A program made the position numbers and the translations under genes. A stretch of 64,000 nucleotides of DNA from Glebionis coronaria (lineage: Eukaryota > Streptophyta > Magnoliopsida > Asterales > Asteraceae), in assembly GCA_025667525.1 (NCBI GenBank), contig JANFOE010000585.1, forward strand, positions 186,001 through 250,000, read 5' to 3'. Below are positions 1 through 9,799 of this stretch, in pieces; the first letter of the stretch is position 1; the number at the start of each line of letters is the position of its first letter. The notes under the pieces are model-generated. The model did no database searches, had not been told where the DNA came from, and saw only the letters and a program-made list of their open reading frames with translations.

Positions 1-887
1 TTTCAAAAAGTCTAATTTTTAATTTTATCTGATTTTAGGGTTTTCTAGCAACTTTAAAATTTAATATAAAATTATTAAAAAGGTTTTAGGAACTTTTAAT
101 TTCATTTTTGTCTTAGTTACATTATTTAGGATTTTTGGTAATTTTTTAGAATTTATTTATAAACATTTTATTTTTTTGAATATTTTATTATTATTTTATT
201 ATTAAAAATTGAAAGTTTAATTTTTTAAGTTTTTTCATTTTTCCTAGATTGTAGACACATAATTAGGAGTTTTATCACTTTCCAAATAGTTTATAGGCTT
301 TTCATTTATTTTCTAGAATTAATTTAAGTTTTAATAGATTTTAATAGTTTTTAAGTGTTTAAAAATAGTTTAATTTGGTTTTAAAATTTTAAAAGATAGT
401 TTTTAGCTTAATTAGGTCATTTTTGAGGTTTACAAACTATTAGATCTTGTTTAGGGCTTTTAAATAATTAATTGTGATTTTTAGGGCTTTAATTAGCATT
501 AAAAAGTCATTATCTAATTAATTAAAAGGTTTTAGCAAGTTTGGGTTTTTTGTAAACTCTTAGAATATTATTGGGGATTTTTATAAATTTTTAGGAATTT
601 TTAGGTTAAAATTTTAAATTTTGTAGTTTTTACGGTTTTACGTGAACGCGTTTTCGTCTTAGCTCGATCCGTCTTCGTAAGCGTCTTGTCTTTCCTTTCT
701 CATTTCTATTCTCTTTTCTTCTTGTTAATAATCACAAACATTAAATTCAATTCAATTCACAACGCACTTGCCTCCTCGAGAACGATCCCACACAAAGGGT
801 CATAAGTGTTTACGTTTTCCTAAACGTACGCTTAATACTTACCGCTTTTGCCTTCCTTTTCCTAAAGGGGTAAAAATACGACAATCA
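1..887. other. Unassigned AT-rich sequence, probable retroelement remnant
   Basis: No coding frame of interest is visible. The first 600 bases are very T-rich. From about 640 the composition changes to a moderately GC stretch with a pyrimidine-rich patch, which looks like the end of an LTR or leader. It does not match the first 107 bp of the Copia 3' LTR, so it is not the missing 5' part of that LTR. Its family is not identifiable by eye. Confidence 0.4.
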
Positions 888-1102
888 CCTAGCCTACAAC
901 ATGTGTAGGCCATCCCAAATGTAAGCCCAAGCCCATGACAAGGGCTTGGGTATATAAACCCTCTCCTTTGATGGAGAGGGTGGTGTGGTTTCATAATTTT
1001 CACATAGTTCTTCTTACTTTCTCTCTCTAGCTTTGTGTGAAATCCACCATCTCTCTATCTCTTTCTCTCTCTAAAAACATAAGCAAGATTTACAATCTTA
1101 CA
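888..1102 (+). repeat. Truncated 5' LTR of the Copia element
   Basis: This copy matches 12768-12982 of the 3' LTR, differing only at two bases near 912. It ends in CA at 1101-1102, three bases before the PBS. The first 107 bp of the intact 3' LTR, which starts TGTTGGAAAT, are absent and replaced by unrelated sequence. A deletion or recombination has removed the U3 start. Confidence 0.9.
892..981 (+). promoter_or_regulatory. LTR core promoter: TATA box among three perfect hairpins
   Basis: The TATA box TATATAA is at 951-957. Immediately upstream is a perfect 9-bp inverted repeat (CCCAAGCCC 926-934, GGGCTTGGG 942-950). Immediately downstream is another (ACCCTCTCC 958-966, GGAGAGGGT 973-981). 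A third 7-bp-arm inverted repeat lies at 892-910. The same block recurs in the 3' LTR at 12772-12861. That this is the LTR promoter is inferred from its position about 150 bp before the LTR end. Confidence 0.75.
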
Positions 1103-1104
1103 AA

Positions 1105-1118
1105 TGGTATCAAGAGCC
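1105..1118 (+). other. Primer binding site, initiator-Met tRNA type
   Basis: TGGTATCAAGAGCC begins three bases after the LTR end. It matches the usual plant Copia PBS, complementary to the 3' end of initiator tRNA-Met, apart from one extra A. Confidence 0.9.
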
Positions 1119-1369
1119 ATGGGATGATTGTATTGTTCATGTGTTTGTGTTCTTGATTATCTCGCCATTTTTTATCCATTTTCACACGTCCAAATTTTTT
1201 TTTTTGTGTTTTTGATGGTTTTTTCTTGATACAAATCTTCTACATAGTTGTGGTAGGGATTTGGTATAGTTACTTTGGCTAAAAGCACAAAATTTTTGGG
1301 TGTTTTGATCATTTTTTGGCTTAAAATCACGAATTGGTTGAGTTTTGTCCGAGAAAAGTGGGCATTATT

Positions 1370-1700
1370 CCGATCTGGTCATCGGAAAAGGGTTTCTAGT
1401 ACATTCCGATCAGTGTAATCGGAATAGGGTTTTGGTATTCCGATCACGGCATTCCGATTGGTATTCAGATTGGTATTCAGATTTGGTATTCCGATCACGG
1501 CATTCCGATTGGTATTCAGATTGGTATTCAGATTTGGTATTCCGATCACGGCATTCCGATTGGCATTCAGATTTGGTATTCAGATTAGGTACATTCCGAT
1601 TAGGGTTTATTCCGATCAAGGTTATTTCGATCACTATTCCGACTGATATTCCGATCACTTCCGACTGATATTCCGATCACTATTCCGATCAACATTCCGA
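1370..1700 (+). repeat. ATTCCGAT/ATTCAGAT minisatellite in the Copia leader
   Basis: The untranslated leader carries about 20 copies of a short word (ATTCCGATCA, ATTCCGATTG, ATTCAGATTTG). They are organised into a 51-bp higher-order unit (about 1435-1485, 1486-1536, then a shortened third). Because 51 is divisible by three, the tract keeps open frames on both strands. These frames are repetitive and are not counted as genes. Confidence 0.85.
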
Positions 1701-1879
1701 TAACAAAATTACTCCTTAAAAAATTTCGAATCGTGTGTAATTTTGACTTGGAATTTTTGGTTTATTGAGAACATATTTTAGGGGATTTTAACATTGTTTC
1801 TCGAATTCAACTCACAACAACAAACACATTTACTTTCTTTCATTGATCAATCAACGTTTGTAAATCTTAACTTATTGAA

Positions 1880-3340
1880 ATGGAGTACACATCTCTTACA
1901 GATAAGTCCATCCTCTCGGGTACGGATAATCGTCCACCAATGTTGGTGAAGACTATGTATGAGGAATGGGCTTCCCGAATGGAACTTTATATGTTGAACA
2001 AGGAGAATGGACATCTAATTTGGGCATCGGTGCTCAATGGACCATTAGATTATGGTACAGTGACGGAAGGTACGACTACTCGTCCTCGCACAACGGGTGA
2101 GTTGACTGGAGATATGAAGATTCAAGATAAATGTGATAAGTATTCTACAAACATCATTCTCCAAGCCCTTCCTCCAGATGTCTACAAACTCGTCAGCAAA
2201 CACAAAGTTGCCAAAGAGTTATGGGATAGAATTCGGGTTCTAATGCAAGGCACCTCGTTAACTAAACAAGAACGAGAGTGTAAGATTTATGATACTTTTG
2301 ATAAGTTTGCCTATGTGCCAGGGGAGACTATCAATGATTACTATCTAAGATTTACCCTATTGTTGAATGAGCTCAATATCTATGGCATGACAATTCCTAC
2401 CTTTCAATTGAACACCAAGTATTTGAACACTCTTCCTTCAGAATGGTAAAAATACGTGACGGATGTTAAATTGGCTAAGGACTTGCATAACACCAATGTG
2501 GATCAACTTCAAGCTTTTCTTCAACAACACGAATGCCATGTGATCGAGGCTCGGTTGTCTACACCTCAAGTTCATGATCCACTTGCAATGTATGCTTCTC
2601 AACAAAACATGGCTTATACCTATCAACAACCATCATACTTGCAGCAGCCACCACCACACATCTATCAGCAACCATCTTATCAACCACCAATGATGCCACA
2701 GCAAGAATATCAACAAAGTGTTCATTAACAATCTTTTCCACAGCAACCACGATATCAGACATCACCATCACAAGCCAACACTTCTCCATTAGGCTATACT
2801 CCTCAGCAAGGATATTTTCCAATAGAAGCACAACCAGCACAAGCTTTCTACTCTAATGAACTTCCACCAATCCAAGCACCGGTATTTACTCCATATGATA
2901 CGCCAGCTGATGTTCTAAACCATCTCACTGCTTACTTGTCAAAACTTGTTGCAACTAGAGGATTTCCACAAACAAACAATCAGCTCCGCACCTCATCAAA
3001 TCCTCGACAACAAGCCACTGTTCAAGATGGTCAAGTAACGGTGCAACCTATTCAGGGAAGGCAAAATTCATATGGACCTCCTACAAGGACTGGGAACAAT
3101 CAAGCTGTGAATTCTCAAGCTAGTGGAAATGGGAGTCCTATTGGTCCTAAGAAGGTTGTGACTTGCTACAATTGCCGAGGACAAGGTCATATGGCTAGGG
3201 AATGCACTCAGCCGAAAAGGAGGAGGGGTGATGCATGGTTTCGTGAGAAGATGTATTTGGTTGATGCTCAGTCTAAGGGGAAGATTTTGGATTCAGAGGA
3301 GTTAGCATTTCTTGTAGACCCAGGGGCAGCAGATACTGAA
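1880..3340 (+). pseudogene. gag: Copia gag (capsid/nucleocapsid), two in-frame stops
   Basis: The start is the ATG at 1880, after the leader, giving a protein beginning MEYTSLTDKS. The N-terminal 190 residues resemble the Copia Gag (UBN2-type) fold, with tryptophans in the MYEEWASRMELYM and KELWDRIR segments. The same frame continues through TAA at 2447 and TAA at 2726, a Q/P/Y-rich tract (about 2580-2900) and a CCHC zinc knuckle, C-x2-C-x4-H-x4-C, at 3164-3205. A basic patch and a segment ending at DPGAAD follow. Gag packages element RNA into cytoplasmic particles. Two stops before the knuckle mean no full-length Gag can be made, so mobility would need Gag from another copy. Downstream it is fused to the coiled-coil spacer. 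Confidence 0.9.
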
Positions 3341-6300
3341 GGCATTGTAGTTGTTTCCACTTCTAATGCAGCTTATCAAGCGGACGATCTTGATGCATAC
3401 GATTCGGATTGTGATGACATTCACTCTGCCCAAGCTGCTCTCGTTGCTAATCTCTCTCACTACGGTTCTGATGTCATCAGTGAGGTACCAACCGCATCTA
3501 ATAATATTGATGATAACCAACATCAAGTTGGGCATGAAAATGACAACCTCGAACAGCATTCGGGAACTAGTAACTCAAATGATGTGGTACCCAATTCTAC
3601 ACATTTGAGTGAACCTCAACCAAATGCTACGACGGGTATGGAATCTTATGCTCAACATGATTTGGTCATGGTGCCTAAACATATTATTGATCAAATGCAT
3701 ATGGCCCTCAGACAATCCGTAGATACGAATTCCACCCTAACTGCTGAGCTTGCGTTGCATAAAGAAAAGGTCAAAACTTTTGAAATGGTCCCTCAAGAAG
3801 AGAAAATAACATGTTCTGAATTTGACCAATTTCGTTTTGAAAAGATTGAACACTTGAAAGAAATAGAATCATTAAAAGCTAATCTTTCCAATGAATTAAA
3901 AGAAAAAGAGTCGGTTGTCAATGATTTTCAGAAACTTAAAATGGATTTCGAAACTCTCGAGTCTAAAAAGGTTGAATCGGAAATTAATGCTACCAAACTT
4001 CTTAAATTCAAAGAACAACAGCTTTTAAAACAATACTCTTCCACAGAAAAGGTTCATCTTTTAACTAAATCATTTAAAGAACTCGAACTTAAACGTCTTC
4101 AAGATTTACCACCTAATCCCGGTTATGCAAAACAAGCTCAGGAATATATTCCCGGTCTTTATGATATGACCATAATTGGAAAATCGAAAGAAGCACCTTT
4201 TGTTCGTAGTACTGAGGAGACACAATCACTTGGGGATGAAACTCATTCTAAAATGCTTTCAAAATTCCATACAATTGATTATGATCAACATAACAAAGAT
4301 CAATTTTCGAAAAAGACACGCATTCGCTTACAAAAGGAATTAGCAGAATTAACAGTTCTTGTGCCCCAAAGTTTGTCAAATGAAAACCTTCCTAGTACGT
4401 CTCCTACACTCGTCAAAAAGGATTTAACGAAGTTAATTCCACCGGTAAGTAAGGCGTCCGTTAACTTAAATAGGGTTCACCAACACTTAGCCGATTTTGA
4501 CAAGGTCATTTTGGAACGTACGACGGCCACGGCCATAACGGAAGGTGAATGGAACTTTGAGCACACTAGAGCTGCGTTTCGAGATAAAATTGTTCCGTTT
4601 GTAAACAATGTTAAAGATTGTCTTCATAATATTGATCAAGATTTGTTTTTGGAAATAGAAGAAGTTAGACGTGTTTTCAATGAAATGGAAGATGCTTATG
4701 AAAACAGTTTACTTGAAATAGAACGGGTTTCACGCCATAATGATCTGCTTCTGAATCAAGTGATGTCTCACGATCTAGTTTCCGTCTGTGTGAATAACAG
4801 TGTTGATAATGATTCTATTGTGCATAATGTTGCATCTGTGGATAATGTGGTAGATAGTACTTGTCACGAATCTGACGCTGAATTTTTAAAGCTTCAAGAT
4901 TCATATTCTTCGCTTTCAAAACGTTTTGATGAGATTCAAACACATTGTATTTCGCTTGAATGCAAGCAACAATTTATTCAAGAAATCTTTGAAACGTCAT
5001 TCGAAGGTGTTAATATCGATGATGCAAATTTTGAAAAGAATTTTCGATTGAATTTACAATCAAAACAGCGTCAGCTAAGTGACAAAGTTGCTAACTCTTT
5101 GCCGATAGACATAGAGAAATCTAAGGATCTTAACTGTGTGAATGTACTTGAGGCCGCTGAGAATTTTAAACTTGATCTAGATAATCGAGTTTCCAAGATT
5201 TTGTCCAAAGTTGATAACTTAAAACAGAAAAATACACGACTCTTCGATTCAGTAAAGCCCGCATGTGTTGATACCACTGCACAGAATCAATCATTGATTG
5301 AACAATTGAATCGAAAGTCGGTGGAAATATCTGATTTGAGGGAACAAATTTGTGATAAGAATCTGGTCTTGGCTGAGTTAAAGGAAACACTTCAAACTCT
5401 AAAAGGTAAGAATGTTGTGGATAACGCAGCCACTATCTCAACATCGTCCTCTAGTGCAATCAAAAGGAACCTTATAGCCGTCACACCACTTAACAAGGGC
5501 CCTAGGACTAAACCATCTCAAACTTTGGTCACTAATGATAAGGCGGAATAAAAACCAGCTTCTAATATTCCCGTGTTGCCTTCTACAGGAGTAAGCACCA
5601 CTACTAAGGCTCAAATATCTAAGCTTAAAAGAAACAAGAAGAATGATAGGATCTTGCCCCCATCTAGTAGTCAAGTGAAGAAGAAAGTAGAAGCCCATCC
5701 TAGGAATGTTATTTCTGTTTTGAATAAAAAGAATCATGTAGCTAAACCTAAAGGCTCTGCGGTTGTGCAGTGTTCTAAGCCTACTTTAAATTCTAATTTG
5801 AAATGTTGGAATTTCAATGAATGTATGTTTTCTAGTCTTCATGATTCTTGCCTTATTGACCATGTGAATGAGATGTATGCACGGAAAAATGGATTAGAAT
5901 GGAAACCGACTGGGAAAGTGTTAACCCAAGTTGGTTGGATGTGGCGCCCCACTGGTAGAACTTTCACTATAGTAGGAAATATGTGCCCTTTGACTAGGAT
6001 CACTCCCACTAAAGCGAAGAAAGAGTGCCCTTTAACTAGGAGTACCAAGGCTACCAAAACACAAGCGTGTCCTTTAACTAGGAACACCAACACTACTGTA
6101 GGAACAAAGTGCCCTTTAAATAGGTCTACTCCCACTGTAGTGCCCGCGAATAATCCAAAACCTAAGAAAGTTGGAACAGTAAAACCTTTTAGTGCTAAAA
6201 CTCACATTAGAAAACGCAGGAAATCTAAGGGTCTAAAAAATGTTAGCAATTCTGATAATTCTATATATGTATCTGCTAACACTCCGGAACCAATAGTTTC

Positions 6301-6385
6301 CAATGCATTATCTACTGTTGTTATTGAAAACAGGTGGTCCAAATTGTTCTCTGGTATTTGGACTCTGGTTGCTCCAAGCATATGA
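3341..6385 (+). pseudogene. Copia coiled-coil spacer between nucleocapsid and protease
   Basis: This continues the gag frame with one stop (TAA at 5549-5551). It begins with an acidic segment (YDSDCDD near 3400). From about 3720 to 5400 it is rich in Leu, Glu and Lys with heptad-like spacing, suggesting long coiled coils. After the stop comes a basic Ser/Thr/Pro-rich part with WKPTGK and WRPTGR repeats and four CPLTR or CPLNR repeats (about 5983-6125). The frame ends at TGA 6383-6385, overlapping the protease frame. From CCHC to the protease DSG is about 3.15 kb, roughly 1,050 codons, far longer than the usual Copia gap. Its function is unknown; oligomerisation in the particle is a guess. I recall similar spacers in Tanacetum Copia proteins. 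Confidence 0.8.
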
Positions 6386-7580
6386 CCGGAGATCGCTCTC
6401 AGCTCAGAAATTTCGTCAGCAAGTTTCTTGGTACGGTTCGATTTGGAAATGATCATATTGCAAAGATAATGGGTTACGGTGAATATCATATTGGGAATGT
6501 TTTAATTTCAAGAGTGTATTACGTGGAAGGTCTTGGTCACAACTTATTTTCTGTGGGACAATTTTGTGATGCAAACCTAGAAGTTGCTTTTCGAGAGCAT
6601 ACCTGCTTCATTCGTAATTTGGAAGGGGTTGATTTATTGAAAGGTACTCGAGGGAATAATTTGTATACTTTGTCTCTACAAGACATGATGGCCGCTTCTC
6701 CCGTATGTCTTCTCTCCAAAGCATCGAAGACTAAGTCATGGTTATGGCATCGACGGTTATCTCATCTTAACTTTGACGCTATTAATCACTTGGCGAAAAA
6801 CGAACTTGTTCGTGGTCTTCCTAAACTATCATTTCACAAGGATCATTTGTGTTCCGCGTGTACAATGGGGAAAAGCACTAAGAAATCCTACAAACCCAAG
6901 ACGGAAGACACCAACCAAGAGAAACTTTATTTGTTGCATATGGATCTTTGTGGGCCAATGCGTGTTGAAAGTCTTAGTGGCAAAAAGTACATCCTCGTCA
7001 TTGTCGATGATTACTCTCGGTTTACATGGGTGAAATTTCTTAAAGCAAAAAATGAGGCACCTAAATTCATCATCGGATTCCTTAAGATGATTCAAGTGTG
7101 TCTCAACACTACTGTCTGACGCATTCGTACAGATAATAGAACCGAATTTGTGAATCAAATCTTGCGTGATTATTATGAAGAAGTTGGCATCTCTCATGAA
7201 ACATCCGTTGCACGCACTCCACAACAAAACGGTATCGTTGAAAGGAGAAATTGCACACTTATGGAAGCTACTCGAACGATGTTATTTACGCAAAGGCTCC
7301 ATTGTTTTTATGGGCAGAAGCAGTATCTACAGCAGTGTACACCCAAAACCGGTCACTAATCCGTAAACGCCATGGTAAAACACCTTATGAGCTTCTCCAT
7401 GGTAAAGTACCAGATTTATCATATCTTCATGTATTTGGTTCTCTTTGCTATCCAAATAATGATGGTGACAATTTGGGAAAACTTCAACCAAAGGCTGATA
7501 TTGGTATTTTCATTGGTTACGCCCCCGCAAAGAAGGCATACTGAATCTACAACTGTAACTCTCGCAAGATCCTCGAAACT
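6334..7580 (+). pseudogene. pol: Copia protease and integrase, broken
   Basis: The protease starts in a frame -1 relative to the spacer. The catalytic DSG lies in WYLDSGCSKHMTGD (Asp codon 6361-6363). The integrase HHCC zinc domain follows (LWHRRLSH about 6745-6770, CSAC about 6850). The catalytic core has HMDLCGP (about 6940), IVDDYSRF (about 7005) and TDN (about 7131), and the glutamate lies in PQQNGIVERR (about 7220-7250). Lesions are TGA at 7117-7119, a frame break near 7285 and TGA at 7542-7544, where the family normally has Arg, consistent with CGA to TGA. Protease would process the polyprotein and integrase would insert the cDNA. Neither can be made intact here. Confidence 0.9.
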
Positions 7581-8250
7581 ATGAATGTTGATTTTGATGA
7601 GCTGACAGCAATGGCTTCTGAGCAAATCAGCTCTGAACCCGCACTTCATGAAATGGGACCCAGTAACATTAGCTTTGGTCTTGTCCCAAACAACCCTACT
7701 TCATCATCATTTACACCACCTACTAGGAATGAATGGGATACGTTGTTTCAACCGTTCTTTGATGAATTCTTTACTCCTCCAACTATTGTTGCTCCAGAAC
7801 CTGAGGTAATAGCTCCGGTAACCGAAGTTGTCGCTCCAGCAACCGTTGCACAATCAGATATGTCTGCACCTACAATTGGTCAAGATATACCATCAACAAG
7901 TAATTCTCAACCAACACCTGTTTCAACTACCCATGTCATGCCTATTGATGATGAAGAGGATGATGATGATCACGATTTGGAATTCGCTCAAATGCGTGAA
8001 CTTCCATTCTTTGGTGTACCTATTCCCGACCCTAATCAAGCCGGGTCGTCCACCTTAGAGGAAGCTCCTTCTACAGTTTACTCCAATCCACGGATTCGTG
8101 AACATGACAGCAAATGGACAAAGGATCATCCTATAGATTCTATTATTGGTGACCCTAATCGTCCGGTATCCACACGAAGTCAGTTACAAGAAAGTGCAAT
8201 GTTTTGTCACTTTGATGCTTTTCTCACTGAAGTTGAACCTAAGACATGGC
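7581..8250 (+). pseudogene. pol: Integrase-RT linker of the Copia polyprotein
   Basis: This stretch is in the same frame as 7251-7544 and open to 8540. It encodes the end of the integrase region (MNVDFDELTAMASEQ) and a low-complexity linker rich in Pro, Thr, Ala and acidic residues, including a DDEEDDDDHD tract near 7945. It then enters the conserved lead-in to RT (RSQLQESAMFCHFDAFL, about 8175-8225). Such variable linkers are normal between Copia IN and RT, and no separate function is expected. Confidence 0.8.
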
Positions 8251-9286
8251 AACAAGCTTTTACTCAATCCTGTTGGATAGAAGCTATGCAAGAAGAACTT
8301 AACGAATTCATACGTCTTGATGTATGGGAACTTGTCCCATGCCCGGATCAAGTGCAGTTACTCACTTTGAAATGGGTTTACAAGGTGAAACTCGACGAGT
8401 TAGGCGGAATATTGAAGAACAAAGCTCGACTAGTAGCTCGTGGATACAAGCAATTATTGGGCATCGATTTTATGGAATCCTTTGCACCTGTTCCCGTTTG
8501 GAAGCTATTAGACTATTCCTCGCTTATGCAGCCCACATGAATATGATCGTCTATCAGATGGATGTGAAGACGGCATTTCTTAATGGTGAACTCAAGGAAG
8601 AGGTCTATGTTCAACAACCGGATGGTTTTGTGAATCCTAATTATCCTAATCATGTGTACAAGCTTAAGAAGGCTCTCTATGGGTTGAAGCAAGCTCCACG
8701 CGCATGGTATGATCTATTGTCACAATTCCTCATTACGCAAGGCTTCGCTAAAGGCAAGGTGGATCCCACGCTGTTCATTCAAAAACGAGGTAAAGATATG
8801 ATTATGGTACAAATATATGTTGATGATATTATATTTGCAGCCTCGACCCAAACTTTATCCGACGAATTTGGGAAACTCATGTCTTCCAAGTTTAAGATGT
8901 CAATGATGGGCAAGGTATCATTCTTCTTAGGTCTTCAGATATCTCAGAGTCCCAGAGGCATCTTTATCAATCAATCCAAGTATGCCCTTGAATCGCTTAA
9001 GAAATACGAGATGGAATCTTGCGACCCCGTAGATACTCCAATGGTGGAACGAACTAAGCTTGATGCAGATCCTCATGGAGTTGCTGTTGATCCGACACTT
9101 TATCGTGGAATGATCGGTACTCTTCTGTATATCACAGCTAGTCGACCTGATCTTCAGTTTGCTATATGTATGTGTGCCAGGTATCAAACTAGGCCTACTG
9201 AGTTACACTTAGCTACTGTTAAAAGGATCTTTCGATATCTTAAAGGAACCATTAATCGGGGACTTTGGTATTCGAAGGACTCTTCT
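8251..9286 (+). pseudogene. pol: Copia reverse transcriptase, frame-broken
   Basis: The RVT_2-type RT starts around CWIEAMQEELNEF (about 8270). A 1-nt frame break near 8490 moves the reading into the frame starting at 8324. Motifs present are [13 protein letters not shown] (about 8555), [12 protein letters not shown] (about 8680), the catalytic box YVDD at 8816-8827, FFLGLQI (about 8925) and the DTPM thumb segment (about 9035). RT copies element RNA to DNA in the particle. Apart from the frame break the motifs look well kept, which suggests decay began recently or that the copy was propagated by other members' enzymes. Confidence 0.9.
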
Positions 9287-9799
9287 ATTGCACTAATGGC
9301 ATATGCAGATGCGGATCACGCGGGTTGTCAAGATACAAGGCGTAGCACGAGTGGAACTTTGCAACTACTAGGAGATTGACTAATCAGTTGGGCATCGAAA
9401 AGGCAGAAAAGCGCTGCAATTTCAAGTACGGAAGCAGAATACATAGCTATGTCCGGTTGTTGTGCTCAAATTCTTTGGATGAGATCGCAATTAACCGACT
9501 ATGGTCTAGGTTTCAACAAGATTCCGATGTACTGCGACAACAAGAGTGCAATTGCCTTATGCTGCAACAACGTTCAATTCTCCCGGTCGAAGCATATTGA
9601 CATTCGCTACCACTTCATCAAGGAGCAAGTGGAAGATGGAGTAATAGAGCTTTACATTGTCCGATCTGAGTATCAATTGGCGGATATTTTCACGAAGGCT
9701 TTAGATCGCGCTCGAATTGAATTTTTAGCCGACAAGCTAGGAATGAGAACCTTCTCGCCTGAGACTCTAAAGGAACTAGCAGATGAAGCGAAAGAATAG
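9287..9799 (+). pseudogene. pol: Copia RNase H, one stop
   Basis: The frame follows [19 protein letters not shown] (about 9305-9350) holds the first acidic residues. TGA at 9377-9379 interrupts it, after which the same frame resumes (STEAEYIA about 9430, [10 protein letters not shown] about 9533, [10 protein letters not shown] about 9603, LADIFTKAL about 9678) and ends at TAG 9797-9799. This order is the standard Copia RNase H. The domain would degrade RNA in RNA:DNA hybrids. The single stop removes its C-terminal half. Confidence 0.9.

Noticed and set aside
1345..1668. Open frames of 107 and 82 codons on both strands
   Set aside because: They are translations of the ATTCCGAT repeat in the Copia leader; the residues simply repeat the DNA unit.
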